Source: JBGUXS01 sp045118155 | Lineage (GTDB): Bacteria; Pseudomonadota; Alphaproteobacteria; CAAHEQ01; UBA3637 | Direction of reading: 5' to 3' | DNA: 12,530 bases | NCBI GenBank assembly: GCA_045118155.1 | Contig: JBGUXS010000023.1 | Span: 1 to 12,530 of the forward strand | Shown: positions 4,982-12,439 of the stretch, piece by piece | Position numbering within the stretch: position 1 is the stretch's first letter | How the letters are laid out: each line of letters begins with the position of its first letter | Notes under the pieces: generated by a model | What the model was told of the DNA's origin: nothing | Databases searched by the model: none | What the model saw: only the letters and a program-made list of their open reading frames with translations | Program-made: the position numbers and the translations under genes

Positions 4982-7900
4982 ATGGTTATAAGACGTCTGA
5001 TTTCATTTTTAGTGATGATGGGCATCCCATGGCTTGGCTATGGGGCTAATTGGGATTATGCCGTGTACGGGAGTACAGAGGAAAATACGGTTTCTGTGGA
5101 ATCTGCCCGGATGCAACTTTATGCGGCAGCTGCGACGGGAAATGAAGCTCAGGTGGAAGAAGCCCTAGCGGTTATTCCCATAGATACCCCCGACCAAACG
5201 GGGAATTCAGCTTTGTGTGAATCGGTATGGAAGAATAATCCCAAAGCTTTTTATTTATTGCGTTCTTATGGGGCATCGGTCAATGCCCCGTGTGTGCAAA
5301 ATATCCCCAATAGCCAGCGGATTATTTTTAATGAAGCAGCCGCGGCTTATGCCGCCCAAATCCAAGCAACGTATGGGGCACAACAGGCAGCAGCAACGGC
5401 GGCAACAACTCAGACCGATTCCGGGGCGGTTGTAGCCAGCGCTGGGGGAGGGCAGACAAAGGCAACGGCAGCAGGGGCAGTTTCTTATGAAAAACGTCCT
5501 ATTTATCCCCCGAAAGATAAAGGTATTGCCGCGGGAACTTGGGTTACTGGTGTTGGGGTAGTGGCTTTGATTGCTGGGGGAATTGCTTTGGCCTTGTTGA
5601 TTGGAGGCGGTGGCGGTGGTTCCGATAAATCAAGTGGAGGTTCGGGATCTTCTAGTGGCAGTTCTGGTAGCAGTTCTAGTGGCGGGGATGATTGTGGCCA
5701 TGGAACGATGCAAGGTCATGATTGTCAATGTGACGAAGGATGGGGATATGATGCGGCAAGAAAATGTACAGTTCCGCTTTCATGTGATGGATACAGTTAT
5801 GAAACACATGTAATCCCAAATTGTAAGAAAACAGATACGTGTTGGTCTGGGGATGTCCCTAAATATGGATGTAAAGAATGTAATGATGGGTGGGTAAAAA
5901 ACACAATAACAGGGGGGTGTGTTCGGCAAGAATGTGAAGGATATGTTTCTGATCAAAAAATAAACCATTGTTTGGATGCCCCATGTGATGGAAAGTATAA
6001 AACGGTATGTACACAATGTGAATCAGGATATAGTGGAACAACTTGCCAACCGAATGATTGCACCGAATATCCTTCATCCAGTGCAACTATAACGGGATGT
6101 ACGCAAACAGAAAGTTGTACACCCCCAGAAGGGACGACTAAATACCAATGTGCCGCTTGTTCTACAGGATATACCCTAAAAAATGGTCTTTGTGAGGCGA
6201 ATGATTGTGGGGGGTTCCCTTCTTCTAGTGCAACCATAACGGGATGTACGCAAACAGAAAGTTGTACACCCGTTAGTGGCTCGGTTGTGTATAGATGTAC
6301 ATCTTGTTCTTCGGATTATATTTTAGTTGATGGCCAATGCCAAGAAAAATCACCAAGTGATTGTAGTGGCCATGGAGTAAAAGAGGGAGATACGTGTTCT
6401 TGTGTTGATGGTTGGGAAGGGGATAATTGTGAAACAGAAAAAACATGTGGTTCTAGTTATTCTGAAACAAGCTGTGCAAGCCCCTATATCTGTGGCAGAT
6501 GTCGTTCAGGGGATACAACGTATTATACAAAGCCGTGGGGGTGTCAAACTGGGTACAGAAAATCGGGGATAACCACTACATGGACTTGCGTTCCCGATGT
6601 TGTATGTGGGGAACACCAGATTGTTGTAGGGACAGAATGTGTTTGTGCCGAAGGTTATAAAACAGGTACTGACGGAAAGTGTTCTAGTTGTGCTAATGGG
6701 TATCATTTAGATGTACAAACAGGACGTTGTTATCTAAATTTAGATTGTGGACAGCATGGACGACAGGTAGAAGGATTTTGTAATTGTGATGCGGGATATG
6801 AAGGGGATTCCTGCCAAAATTGTGCGATGGGCTATCAGGAAGATAATTACATATGCGTTAGAAATGAAAACATGATGTGTGCTTATGGGGGAAGTATAGA
6901 TACATCTACGAATACGTGTGCTTGTGAAGATGGTTTTGAGGGGGAACGTTGTACAGAATGTTTAGGATATTCATTTTATGGCCATACATCAACACAACAT
7001 TATGGGGGAGAACAAGTTTGCGTTCCTAAGACGTTATGTGGAGACCATGGAACTTATGATAGATATTTAGGGTCATTAGGGAAAGATCCTTGTACATGTG
7101 ATACTGGGTGGGTAACGACAAACACAGGGGAATGTAGTTATTGTAATGAAGCAGCAGGCTATAAAATTATAGATGGACAGTGCAGACGAAAATTAACCTG
7201 TGGTGTGGGGCAAGAACAACAAGAAGATGCTTGTGTTCCCAAAGGTTGCCAGGGGGGAGAAGTCGCTTATGATGGAAATTGTTATGATCCCCTGTCTTGT
7301 GGGGAACATGGTGTGCAGATTGCAGATGTATGTGTGTGTGAAAAAGGATATATAGGAACGACCTGTTCTGAGGTTACTGAAGAATGTTCGGGACATGGAA
7401 AATTAGAACAGGGTCAATGTGTGTGTGAAACGGGATATATAGGGAATAATTGTGATACTTGTTCAACGGGTTATATTGAACATGAAGGGGTGTGTTATCC
7501 TTCCTTGCAATGTGGTATGCACCAAGTGCAACTTGGGGGAACTTGCGTGTGTGAAACAGGATATGATGATAATGGTTGTACAGCGTGCGTAGATGGTTAT
7601 ACCCACCTTGATGGGGGATGCTTTATTAAATTAAATTGTAATGAAGATCTAAATCATGGGAAACAAGTAGGTTCTATTTGTGTTTGTAATTCAGGGTGGA
7701 CAGGACCAGATTGTAGCGTTCAAGGAGACAAAGAAGATTATTTAAAAAAGACACCAGGGATTAATCCCAAAAACGAAGATCCAAAAGCTTACCAAACAAA
7801 TGAATTTAAGGGGCAGGGACAAGGTGTAAATTTCTTAGGGGCTATTAAAGCAGATGAAGCTTATGCTAGGGGATATACAGGTTACATCGTTGAACGGGAT

Positions 7901-10357
7901 ACAGATGGCTATTTATTAGATTGGGAAGATGAAGCTTACAAAACAGATGATACAGGTAAAAAAGTTAAAGTTAAGGCGGGAATTATAGACGGGGTATTTA
8001 ATTCTTGGCATGTAGATTTAGAAGATAATATTGCTCAGACACGTAATTTTGATTATGGCCCGTGTCGGGGAACAGATAAAACCCATTGTTATGCTTATGT
8101 TGGGGATGAAAACGTTGGTAATATGGTGTTTTATAACGATGGGGAAGATGATACGGAAATTATTCAAACAAATATAGGAAAGCAATCCTATATTGATGCG
8201 TTTGCAGGGTATGCAGAAGATTATGATTGGGATGAAGAAAATATCCATGAAGAAGTGACGGCATCCCCAGAAAAATATGCCCGTTATGAGGAATTAGCAG
8301 AAAAAACAGAAAGAACGCCAGAAGAAGAAAGTGAATTTAAAAATTTATATCTGGATCTTAACCATGGAACGCATGTAGCGGGGATTTTAGGGGCTTTGAA
8401 AAATAATGTTGGAATGCATGGGGTCGTTCCAAATGTAGATATGTATTTGACAAGCTATAACCAAAAAACACCCAAAGATTATGTTGAGATGCTTTGGTTT
8501 AAAAAAGCCATGGAAAATTACGCTGACAATAATGTAGGGGTCGTTAATTTAAGTTGGGGTATTGGGGAAAGCTTATACAAAGATGAAGCTAAAACACAAC
8601 CTGTAACGTTTGAGGACGTACAGGGGCATGAGGCAGAAGATTTTTTCCCTACATCATATGTAGATGGGTTTAAAATTGCCGCTAATAACAACATGGTAAT
8701 TGTCCAAGCTGCTGGAAACGAAAGTGGAGATGAACCTATTGTAGATGCATTTATGCCGTTAACATCAACGTTTGCCAAACAAGGTGGGGGTAGTTATTTG
8801 GATAATTTGTATTTAACAGTTGTATCTGTTGTTTATGACAGTAGTACCGAAACTTGGGGATTGGCAGAATATTCTAATAAATGTGGCATGGCAGGGGCGT
8901 ATTGTTTGGCAGCACCAGGGGGAAATAGCGATCAAGGGATTTTTTCTACCTTATATACAACTGATTGGGGAAATATGGCAGGGACATCTATGGCGACCCC
9001 AATGGTGACAGGGGCCGTGGCCTTATTACAATCAGCTTACCCGAATTTAACGTCACAACAAGTGGTGTATTTGCTGTTGCATACGGCCGATAGTTTGGGA
9101 GATATGACCGAAACAGGTATGGGGCTGATCAATCTTGAAAAAGCAACACAGCCTTATGGGGATTTAGGATTTGATTTAGATAGTGTGCCGACAAATTCGG
9201 GCAACCCTCTTCCCGTTGGACGAGGGGGGGGACAAGTAGCAACCTCTTCTTTTGCAGTACCACTTAGCTTGCGGGCAAATATGATGGCGGTGTTGCCGAA
9301 AGCCTTTACAGCGTTTGATGCCCTGAATCGTCCGTATGAAATGCCAACATCTATGTTGTTTAAAGATACGAAAAATCAAAAGACACGTATTTTTAAAAAA
9401 GATTTTAAGGCCTTTAGAATGCAATCTATGCAAGGGGAAGTACGTACCAGTGATCGGCTGAACTTCAAATTCAGTAATCCCGTTTTAGGAAATAATCCAT
9501 CAGTACCTTGGGGCAGTTTGAAAATGGCTTATGACCCCACAGATCGTTTGACGATTGGCTTTAATTATGCAGAACATACCTTGTATCAAACTGGGGATTA
9601 CTTTAAAAAGAATTTGGAAAATCCGTTCTTTAAAATGAAAGAAGCTTATGGGGTAGGGGCCGAATTACGTTTGGGGAGTAAAATAAATGTATCTTTGCAA
9701 TATATGGCAGGGAAAAATGGATTCTATGTAGATGAAGATGACGAAGACGCTTATGACAACGCTATGATGGGGGTGGAAATGAAGGTGTCTCATAAAATTA
9801 CCCCTAAATTGACCTTAGGGGCATCTGTGGGGATGTTGGATGAACGGCATGCTGTTTTAGGGATGACAGGGACGGATGCCTTTGATCCAACCAAAACACG
9901 CACCTATTTAGGGGGATTGCATTTAGGGTATGATCTGACCCCAGATTTAGCTTTTGGAATGGCCTATTATCGTGGTTATACAAGAACAAATGGTCATACG
10001 GATGTGTTAAGCTTTACAGATATCCAAAGCGAAGCATTAAGCTTTAATATGACTTACCGGTTAAAGAAAGCACGGGTGGGATTGGATTTAACAAGTCCGC
10101 TTAGAATTCGCCGGGGAAATGCATTGTTTGATATACCTGTGGGACGGCATCCAACAGACGATATTGTGTATCGTCGGCAGTATCGGGCTAGCTTACGGCC
10201 TGCAGCCCGAGAATGGGATATTAGTGCATTCTATAATCGCATGATTTCAGATTCTTTGAATTTCCAAACAAAATGGGGGGTGCGTCTGAATCCAGAACAC
10301 CAAAAAGGGGCTAGTCCGGATTACTTCGGATTGTTTAATATGAATTGGATGTATTAG
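4982..10357 (+). CDS. Giant autotransporter: ankyrin-like, EGF-like Cys-rich, S8 subtilase, beta-barrel
   Basis: A 1791-aa predicted surface serine protease. Domains in order: signal peptide (1-22, cut near GYGA-N); an ankyrin-like segment (about 40-105, YAAAATGNEAQVEEAL and LLRSYGASVNAP); an Ala/Thr-rich stretch; a glycine-rich hydrophobic helix (188-207); a Gly/Ser linker (208-235); a Cys-rich EGF-like region (238-911); a subtilisin-like S8 domain (about 940-1395); a linker; and an autotransporter-type beta-barrel (about 1510-1791, ending NMNWMY). The S8 catalytic residues are all visible: Asp1003 (AGIIDGVFN), His1128 (NHGTHVAG), oxyanion Asn1246 (AAGNES) and Ser1336 (GTSMATPM). The D-to-H distance is 125 residues against 32 in subtilisin BPN', so there is a large acidic insertion. 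The start at 4982 has AAGGA at 4971-4975, inside a small hairpin. The gene ends in TAG at a bidirectional terminator. Substrate and fate are unknown; adhesion, self-processing or maturation of other surface proteins are inferences. Confidence 0.92.
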   Translation: MVIRRLISFLVMMGIPWLGYGANWDYAVYGSTEENTVSVESARMQLYAAAATGNEAQVEEALAVIPIDTPDQTGNSALCESVWKNNPKAFYLLRSYGASVNAPCVQNIPNSQRIIFNEAAAAYAAQIQATYGAQQAAATAATTQTDSGAVVASAGGGQTKATAAGAVSYEKRPIYPPKDKGIAAGTWVTGVGVVALIAGGIALALLIGGGGGGSDKSSGGSGSSSGSSGSSSSGGDDCGHGTMQGHDCQCDEGWGYDAARKCTVPLSCDGYSYETHVIPNCKKTDTCWSGDVPKYGCKECNDGWVKNTITGGCVRQECEGYVSDQKINHCLDAPCDGKYKTVCTQCESGYSGTTCQPNDCTEYPSSSATITGCTQTESCTPPEGTTKYQCAACSTGYTLKNGLCEANDCGGFPSSSATITGCTQTESCTPVSGSVVYRCTSCSSDYILVDGQCQEKSPSDCSGHGVKEGDTCSCVDGWEGDNCETEKTCGSSYSETSCASPYICGRCRSGDTTYYTKPWGCQTGYRKSGITTTWTCVPDVVCGEHQIVVGTECVCAEGYKTGTDGKCSSCANGYHLDVQTGRCYLNLDCGQHGRQVEGFCNCDAGYEGDSCQNCAMGYQEDNYICVRNENMMCAYGGSIDTSTNTCACEDGFEGERCTECLGYSFYGHTSTQHYGGEQVCVPKTLCGDHGTYDRYLGSLGKDPCTCDTGWVTTNTGECSYCNEAAGYKIIDGQCRRKLTCGVGQEQQEDACVPKGCQGGEVAYDGNCYDPLSCGEHGVQIADVCVCEKGYIGTTCSEVTEECSGHGKLEQGQCVCETGYIGNNCDTCSTGYIEHEGVCYPSLQCGMHQVQLGGTCVCETGYDDNGCTACVDGYTHLDGGCFIKLNCNEDLNHGKQVGSICVCNSGWTGPDCSVQGDKEDYLKKTPGINPKNEDPKAYQTNEFKGQGQGVNFLGAIKADEAYARGYTGYIVERDTDGYLLDWEDEAYKTDDTGKKVKVKAGIIDGVFNSWHVDLEDNIAQTRNFDYGPCRGTDKTHCYAYVGDENVGNMVFYNDGEDDTEIIQTNIGKQSYIDAFAGYAEDYDWDEENIHEEVTASPEKYARYEELAEKTERTPEEESEFKNLYLDLNHGTHVAGILGALKNNVGMHGVVPNVDMYLTSYNQKTPKDYVEMLWFKKAMENYADNNVGVVNLSWGIGESLYKDEAKTQPVTFEDVQGHEAEDFFPTSYVDGFKIAANNNMVIVQAAGNESGDEPIVDAFMPLTSTFAKQGGGSYLDNLYLTVVSVVYDSSTETWGLAEYSNKCGMAGAYCLAAPGGNSDQGIFSTLYTTDWGNMAGTSMATPMVTGAVALLQSAYPNLTSQQVVYLLLHTADSLGDMTETGMGLINLEKATQPYGDLGFDLDSVPTNSGNPLPVGRGGGQVATSSFAVPLSLRANMMAVLPKAFTAFDALNRPYEMPTSMLFKDTKNQKTRIFKKDFKAFRMQSMQGEVRTSDRLNFKFSNPVLGNNPSVPWGSLKMAYDPTDRLTIGFNYAEHTLYQTGDYFKKNLENPFFKMKEAYGVGAELRLGSKINVSLQYMAGKNGFYVDEDDEDAYDNAMMGVEMKVSHKITPKLTLGASVGMLDERHAVLGMTGTDAFDPTKTRTYLGGLHLGYDLTPDLAFGMAYYRGYTRTNGHTDVLSFTDIQSEALSFNMTYRLKKARVGLDLTSPLRIRRGNALFDIPVGRHPTDDIVYRRQYRASLRPAAREWDISAFYNRMISDSLNFQTKWGVRLNPEHQKGASPDYFGLFNMNWMY
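5693..7714 (+). repeat. EGF-like cysteine-rich repeat region of the autotransporter
   Basis: It encodes residues 238-911 with about 86 cysteines. The common unit is CGxHG...x-C-x-C-x-x-G-[YW]-x-G-x-x-C followed by C-x-x-GY-x-x-x-x-G-x-C, seen for example at CSGHGKLEQGQCVCETGYIG and CGEHGVQIADVCVCEKGYIG. The units diverge in sequence and spacing, so most of the array is old. Confidence 0.85.
6059..6352 (+). repeat. Two adjacent 147-bp near-duplicate units within the Cys-rich region
   Basis: 6059-6205 and 6206-6352 encode two 49-residue units that share SSSATITGCTQTESCTP. The DNA is identical over 36 bases (6089-6124 and 6236-6271), while the flanks differ. This is far closer than any other pair of units in the array and points to a recent duplication or gene conversion. 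Confidence 0.85.
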
Positions 10358-10377
10358 AAAAATTTAAAGGGAAAAAT

Positions 10378-10409
10378 AAGAAAAGAACGTGTTTTTACGT
10401 TCTTTTCTT
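10378..10409. terminator. Bidirectional terminator overlapping the 3' end of the - strand operon
   Basis: A perfect 13-bp inverted repeat (10378-10390 with 10397-10409) around a GTTTTT loop. It lies 21 bases after the autotransporter stop. On the - strand it contains the last four codons and part of the stop of the 10395-10991 gene, so that gene's transcript must end inside or just past the hairpin. The A/T-rich arms supply U tracts in both directions. Confidence 0.75.
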
Positions 10410-10991
10410 TAAGGTATTAACAAGATCACGTAAAGAAGAAGATAACCCCTGAAAATGCTGGCTAATGGCCTCTAGATGTTCTAAAACGGTTTCTAAATCT
10501 TCGGAAAGATCATCGGAAACATCCAAAGAAAGATGGGCGTCTGTTTCTTGATTTTGGAACTTATCTTCAAAATTATCAGCTTGGGATTCCTCTTCGTCAT
10601 CTAACCAAGGGAAGGTTGATGACATAGATTGATCAGAACCTTCTTGTTCTTCCTGATTTTCAAAAGGCATCTCTTTAGGGAAATCATCCTCGTCGTCCTC
10701 GTCGTTTTCTTGTAAATCAAAAATAGCTTCATCTTCCGTATCTTTTGGGGAAGGAAGCTGTTCTTTCGCCAACGTATCATTTGAATCAGTTTTTTCAGTA
10801 AAGGTATTGGCCTCTTCAAAAGGGGAATTTGAAACTTCCTCTGCCCCTTCAAAAGGGAAATCAAAACTGTTTTTATTTTTATCTGAATCTGGTGTCGGTT
10901 GTACCGGAATTTTCATGAAATCTTGCATGAATTTTAAAATATGATTGGTCCCAGTTTTGATGGGAAATTGAACATTTTCTTCATTTTCCAT
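10395..10991 (-). CDS. Acidic, mostly disordered hypothetical protein
   Basis: A 198-aa protein, third in a three-gene - strand operon. I place the start at 10989-10991 (MENEENVQ). It follows GGGGGG upstream and leaves a ten-base gap after the preceding gene, whereas an earlier in-frame codon at 11018 would overlap that gene. Residues 1-30 may form a short helix (HILKFMQDFMKIPV). Residues 35-155 are strongly acidic and probably unstructured. They carry three copies of a P-F-E motif (FPFEGAEE at 45-52, SPFEEAN at 56-62, MPFENQEE at 108-115), a FPWLDDEEE element (127-135) and a D/E run (96-103). Residues 157-196 form a Leu-rich helix with coiled-coil character, ending basic (LKKRT). There is no signal peptide. 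The layout suggests an adaptor or scaffold with repeated short binding motifs, which is inference. Family unknown. Confidence 0.75.
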   Translation of the reverse strand: MENEENVQFPIKTGTNHILKFMQDFMKIPVQPTPDSDKNKNSFDFPFEGAEEVSNSPFEEANTFTEKTDSNDTLAKEQLPSPKDTEDEAIFDLQENDEDDEDDFPKEMPFENQEEQEGSDQSMSSTFPWLDDEEESQADNFEDKFQNQETDAHLSLDVSDDLSEDLETVLEHLEAISQHFQGLSSSLRDLVNTLKKRT

Positions 10992-11001
10992 AATGCCCCC
11001 C

Positions 11002-11808
11002 TTACTTACCAAAATCACGAGAATCTAGGCCTAAATGAATGTTGGCAGCTGGGCTATTTGTGGATTCTAGAACCTCAGAACCGGCTTTCCATTGTCCACT
11101 CTCCTTTTTATACGTTTTGCCTTCCACCATGGCAGATGTTACCTCGCCTTCACTAAATTCTAAAAGAATTTTAGCTGCATCGGGGATAGATTCAGCCCCT
11201 ATGTTTTCTGGTTGAAAAGCTAAGCTTCCAGAAAAACTTTTTTCAACTTTGTTTAAAGAAATAAGCGAACTTCCCCTGGCGGTTGCTGTTATGCCGGAAT
11301 TATTTAAGCATGTACCAATATTTTTTAAAGGCCAAAGTTCCGTTGGTTCCCCGTTTTCCACGGCATAATAACCAGCTGGTCTAGCAGGAGTTCCTTGGAG
11401 TTCATCCCCTTCAGTAGCTTCAAAATAACGCAGTTCCTTTTTCCAAGCTTCTTTACCATTTATTTGCTTCGTTAGTGTGAAAGAAAGAAGTTTTCCTTCA
11501 CTGTCAAATTGCATATCGGTCGGGGTTGGAATAACGGGGTTCCCCGTTTTCCAAGTTGTCGTAAAAAGTCCCAAAAGATCTACTGTGAACTTTTTAATCA
11601 GAGAAAATATAGCCCCAATTTTTGCGGGTAAATTCTGAAAAAAGCCAAAAATACCCCCCGAACTTTTTGTTAAAGTTTCCCACTGTTCTAAAACCCCATT
11701 CCCAAAGGTTTTTCCATCTTCCCCAATATCGTTTTGCCAAAAATCCCAAACCTTTGGGAAAAAATCCCAAACTTTAGAGAAAAAACCTTCCTTTTGTTCT
11801 GTTGTCAT
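11002..11808 (-). CDS. Hypothetical protein with amphipathic N-terminus
   Basis: A 268-aa protein, second in the operon, with no family recognised. Start ATG at 11806-11808, with AGGGA (complement around 11814-11818) six bases upstream; this site overlaps the stop codon of the gene before it, suggesting translational coupling. Residues 8-24 contain a doubled heptapeptide (FSKVWDF, FPKVWDF) encoded by a 21-bp tandem repeat. Residues 52-85 are hydrophobic with scattered lysines (GIFGFFQNLPAKIGAIFSLI), like a membrane-associated amphipathic helix rather than a clean span. Residues 95-265 look like a beta-rich globular domain (LLSFTLTKQINGKEAWKKEL, SLISLNKVEKSFSGSLAF). There is no typical signal peptide. 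Cotranscribed with the genes on both sides; function not inferable. Confidence 0.78.
   Translation of the reverse strand: MTTEQKEGFFSKVWDFFPKVWDFWQNDIGEDGKTFGNGVLEQWETLTKSSGGIFGFFQNLPAKIGAIFSLIKKFTVDLLGLFTTTWKTGNPVIPTPTDMQFDSEGKLLSFTLTKQINGKEAWKKELRYFEATEGDELQGTPARPAGYYAVENGEPTELWPLKNIGTCLNNSGITATARGSSLISLNKVEKSFSGSLAFQPENIGAESIPDAAKILLEFSEGEVTSAMVEGKTYKKESGQWKAGSEVLESTNSPAANIHLGLDSRDFGK
11740..11781 (-). repeat. 21-bp tandem duplication and palindrome in the 11002-11808 gene
   Basis: 11740-11760 and 11761-11781 share AAAATCCCAAAC and most of the remainder, encoding two similar heptapeptides. The first copy contains a palindrome, TCCCAAA-CC-TTTGGGA (11743-11758), about 50 bases inside the coding start. 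Confidence 0.7.
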
Positions 11809-11817
11809 CTTATTCCC

Positions 11818-12279
11818 TTAAACCGCAGGAATCTTAAGAGATTGCGGGTCAAAAATTTGTAACGCCATCAGTTGCCGATTGACATCTTCAAAAATACTGG
11901 CCGTGTGAAGGCGTGAAAAATCTTGATTATTCCGGATGAAGTCTAATGTCATTGTGGGATTGCCCTCTAACCGAATCATGACAGAAATGACCGTAGGTTC
12001 TGATTTTTTTAATAGGTCAGAAAGGGTTTTGATAATTTTATCTAGATCCTCGGCTTGTCCTGGGGCAACGTTTTTTTTGGCCGCCAACAGAGCAATACCA
12101 AATGTATCCGCAATTTTTAACGCATTTTCTTTTTCTAGTGGTTCGGCATTTTCTGCGACAGAAACAAGTTCCGGTAACAATGTCGCCACCTGAGAGGCCG
12201 TTTGTTCTGCTTCTTGATTTAATAAGGCTAACACCTGTCCTTGGGCGGCAATAAGATCAGAATAATTTAGCATGGTCAT
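11818..12279 (-). CDS. Hypothetical helical protein, first gene of the - strand operon
   Basis: A 153-aa protein without a recognised family. The start ATG at 12277-12279 (MTMLNYSD) is chosen because AGGAGA (complement of 12288-12293) lies eight bases upstream; the next ATG, at 12271-12273, would be 14 bases from it. Residues 5-45 and 48-92 are predicted to be long helices (LIAAQGQVLALLNQEAEQTA, AEDLDKIIKTLSDLLKK). Residues 95-115 are beta-like (TVISVMIRLEGNPTMTLDFI) and the rest is mixed. It is soluble and cytoplasmic by composition. It is followed after nine bases by the 11002-11808 gene, and the three genes share one orientation and end at the terminator at 10378-10409. Confidence 0.78.
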   Translation of the reverse strand: MTMLNYSDLIAAQGQVLALLNQEAEQTASQVATLLPELVSVAENAEPLEKENALKIADTFGIALLAAKKNVAPGQAEDLDKIIKTLSDLLKKSEPTVISVMIRLEGNPTMTLDFIRNNQDFSRLHTASIFEDVNRQLMALQIFDPQSLKIPAV

Positions 12280-12305
12280 CGGTATAGTCTCCTTTCTTAA
12301 AAGCC

Positions 12306-12334
12306 ATTTTCTACATCTTTTTCCCTATTGTCAA
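12306..12334 (-). promoter_or_regulatory. Possible promoter of the three-gene operon
   Basis: On the - strand, a perfect TTGACA (complement of 12329-12334) is followed by weak -10 candidates: GAAAAT at 17 bases spacing (complement of 12306-12311) or TAGAAA at 15 bases. The poor -10 suggests either that it needs an activator or that the TTGACA is chance. Confidence 0.35.
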
Positions 12335-12392
12335 TAAAAATATATCTTTTTATCAAAAAAAATGGCGTTTTCCTTGGGTTAAATAGATAAAT

Positions 12393-12432
12393 TTGGAACG
12401 TTTTGAAACACTTTGGAACATTTTGGAACATT
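12393..12432 (+). repeat. Four 10-bp direct repeats (TTGGAACATT), operator-like
   Basis: Four head-to-tail units with an exact 10-base period: TTGGAACGTT, TTGAAACACT, TTGGAACATT, TTGGAACATT. One helical turn per unit would place bound proteins on the same DNA face. The array ends eight bases before a likely -35 element of the gene starting at 12514, so it is probably a binding site for a transcription regulator. Confidence 0.6.
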
Positions 12433-12439
12433 TTTGTGT

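Noticed and set aside
5780..6237. Long - strand open frames opposite the Cys-rich region
   Set aside because: They overlap one another and the coding region, and have no ribosome binding sites. Their His, Ile and Tyr-rich translations are shadows of the TGT/GGA-rich repeats.
5693..7714. Eukaryotic contamination suggested by EGF-like repeats
   Set aside because: The repeats are in one uninterrupted frame with a bacterial signal peptide, a subtilase and an autotransporter barrel, preceded by a Shine-Dalgarno sequence.
8518..8778. - strand open frame of 86 codons opposite the subtilase domain
   Set aside because: It lies entirely inside the strongly supported S8 coding region, without a start site or recognisable protein features.
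10996..11018. Earlier start for the acidic protein (MILVSKGGI...)
   Set aside because: It would overlap the end of the preceding gene by 17 bases and lacks a ribosome binding site; MENEENVQ has a G-rich site and matches the operon spacing.
11743..11758. Palindrome TCCCAAA-CC-TTTGGGA as an operator or terminator
   Set aside because: It lies within coding sequence, has no T tract, and follows from the 21-bp coding duplication; no regulatory role can be supported.
12393..12432. CRISPR array or replication iterons
   Set aside because: The unit is only 10 bases with no spacers, and no cas, rep or parA-like gene is visible. A regulator binding array next to a promoter fits better.
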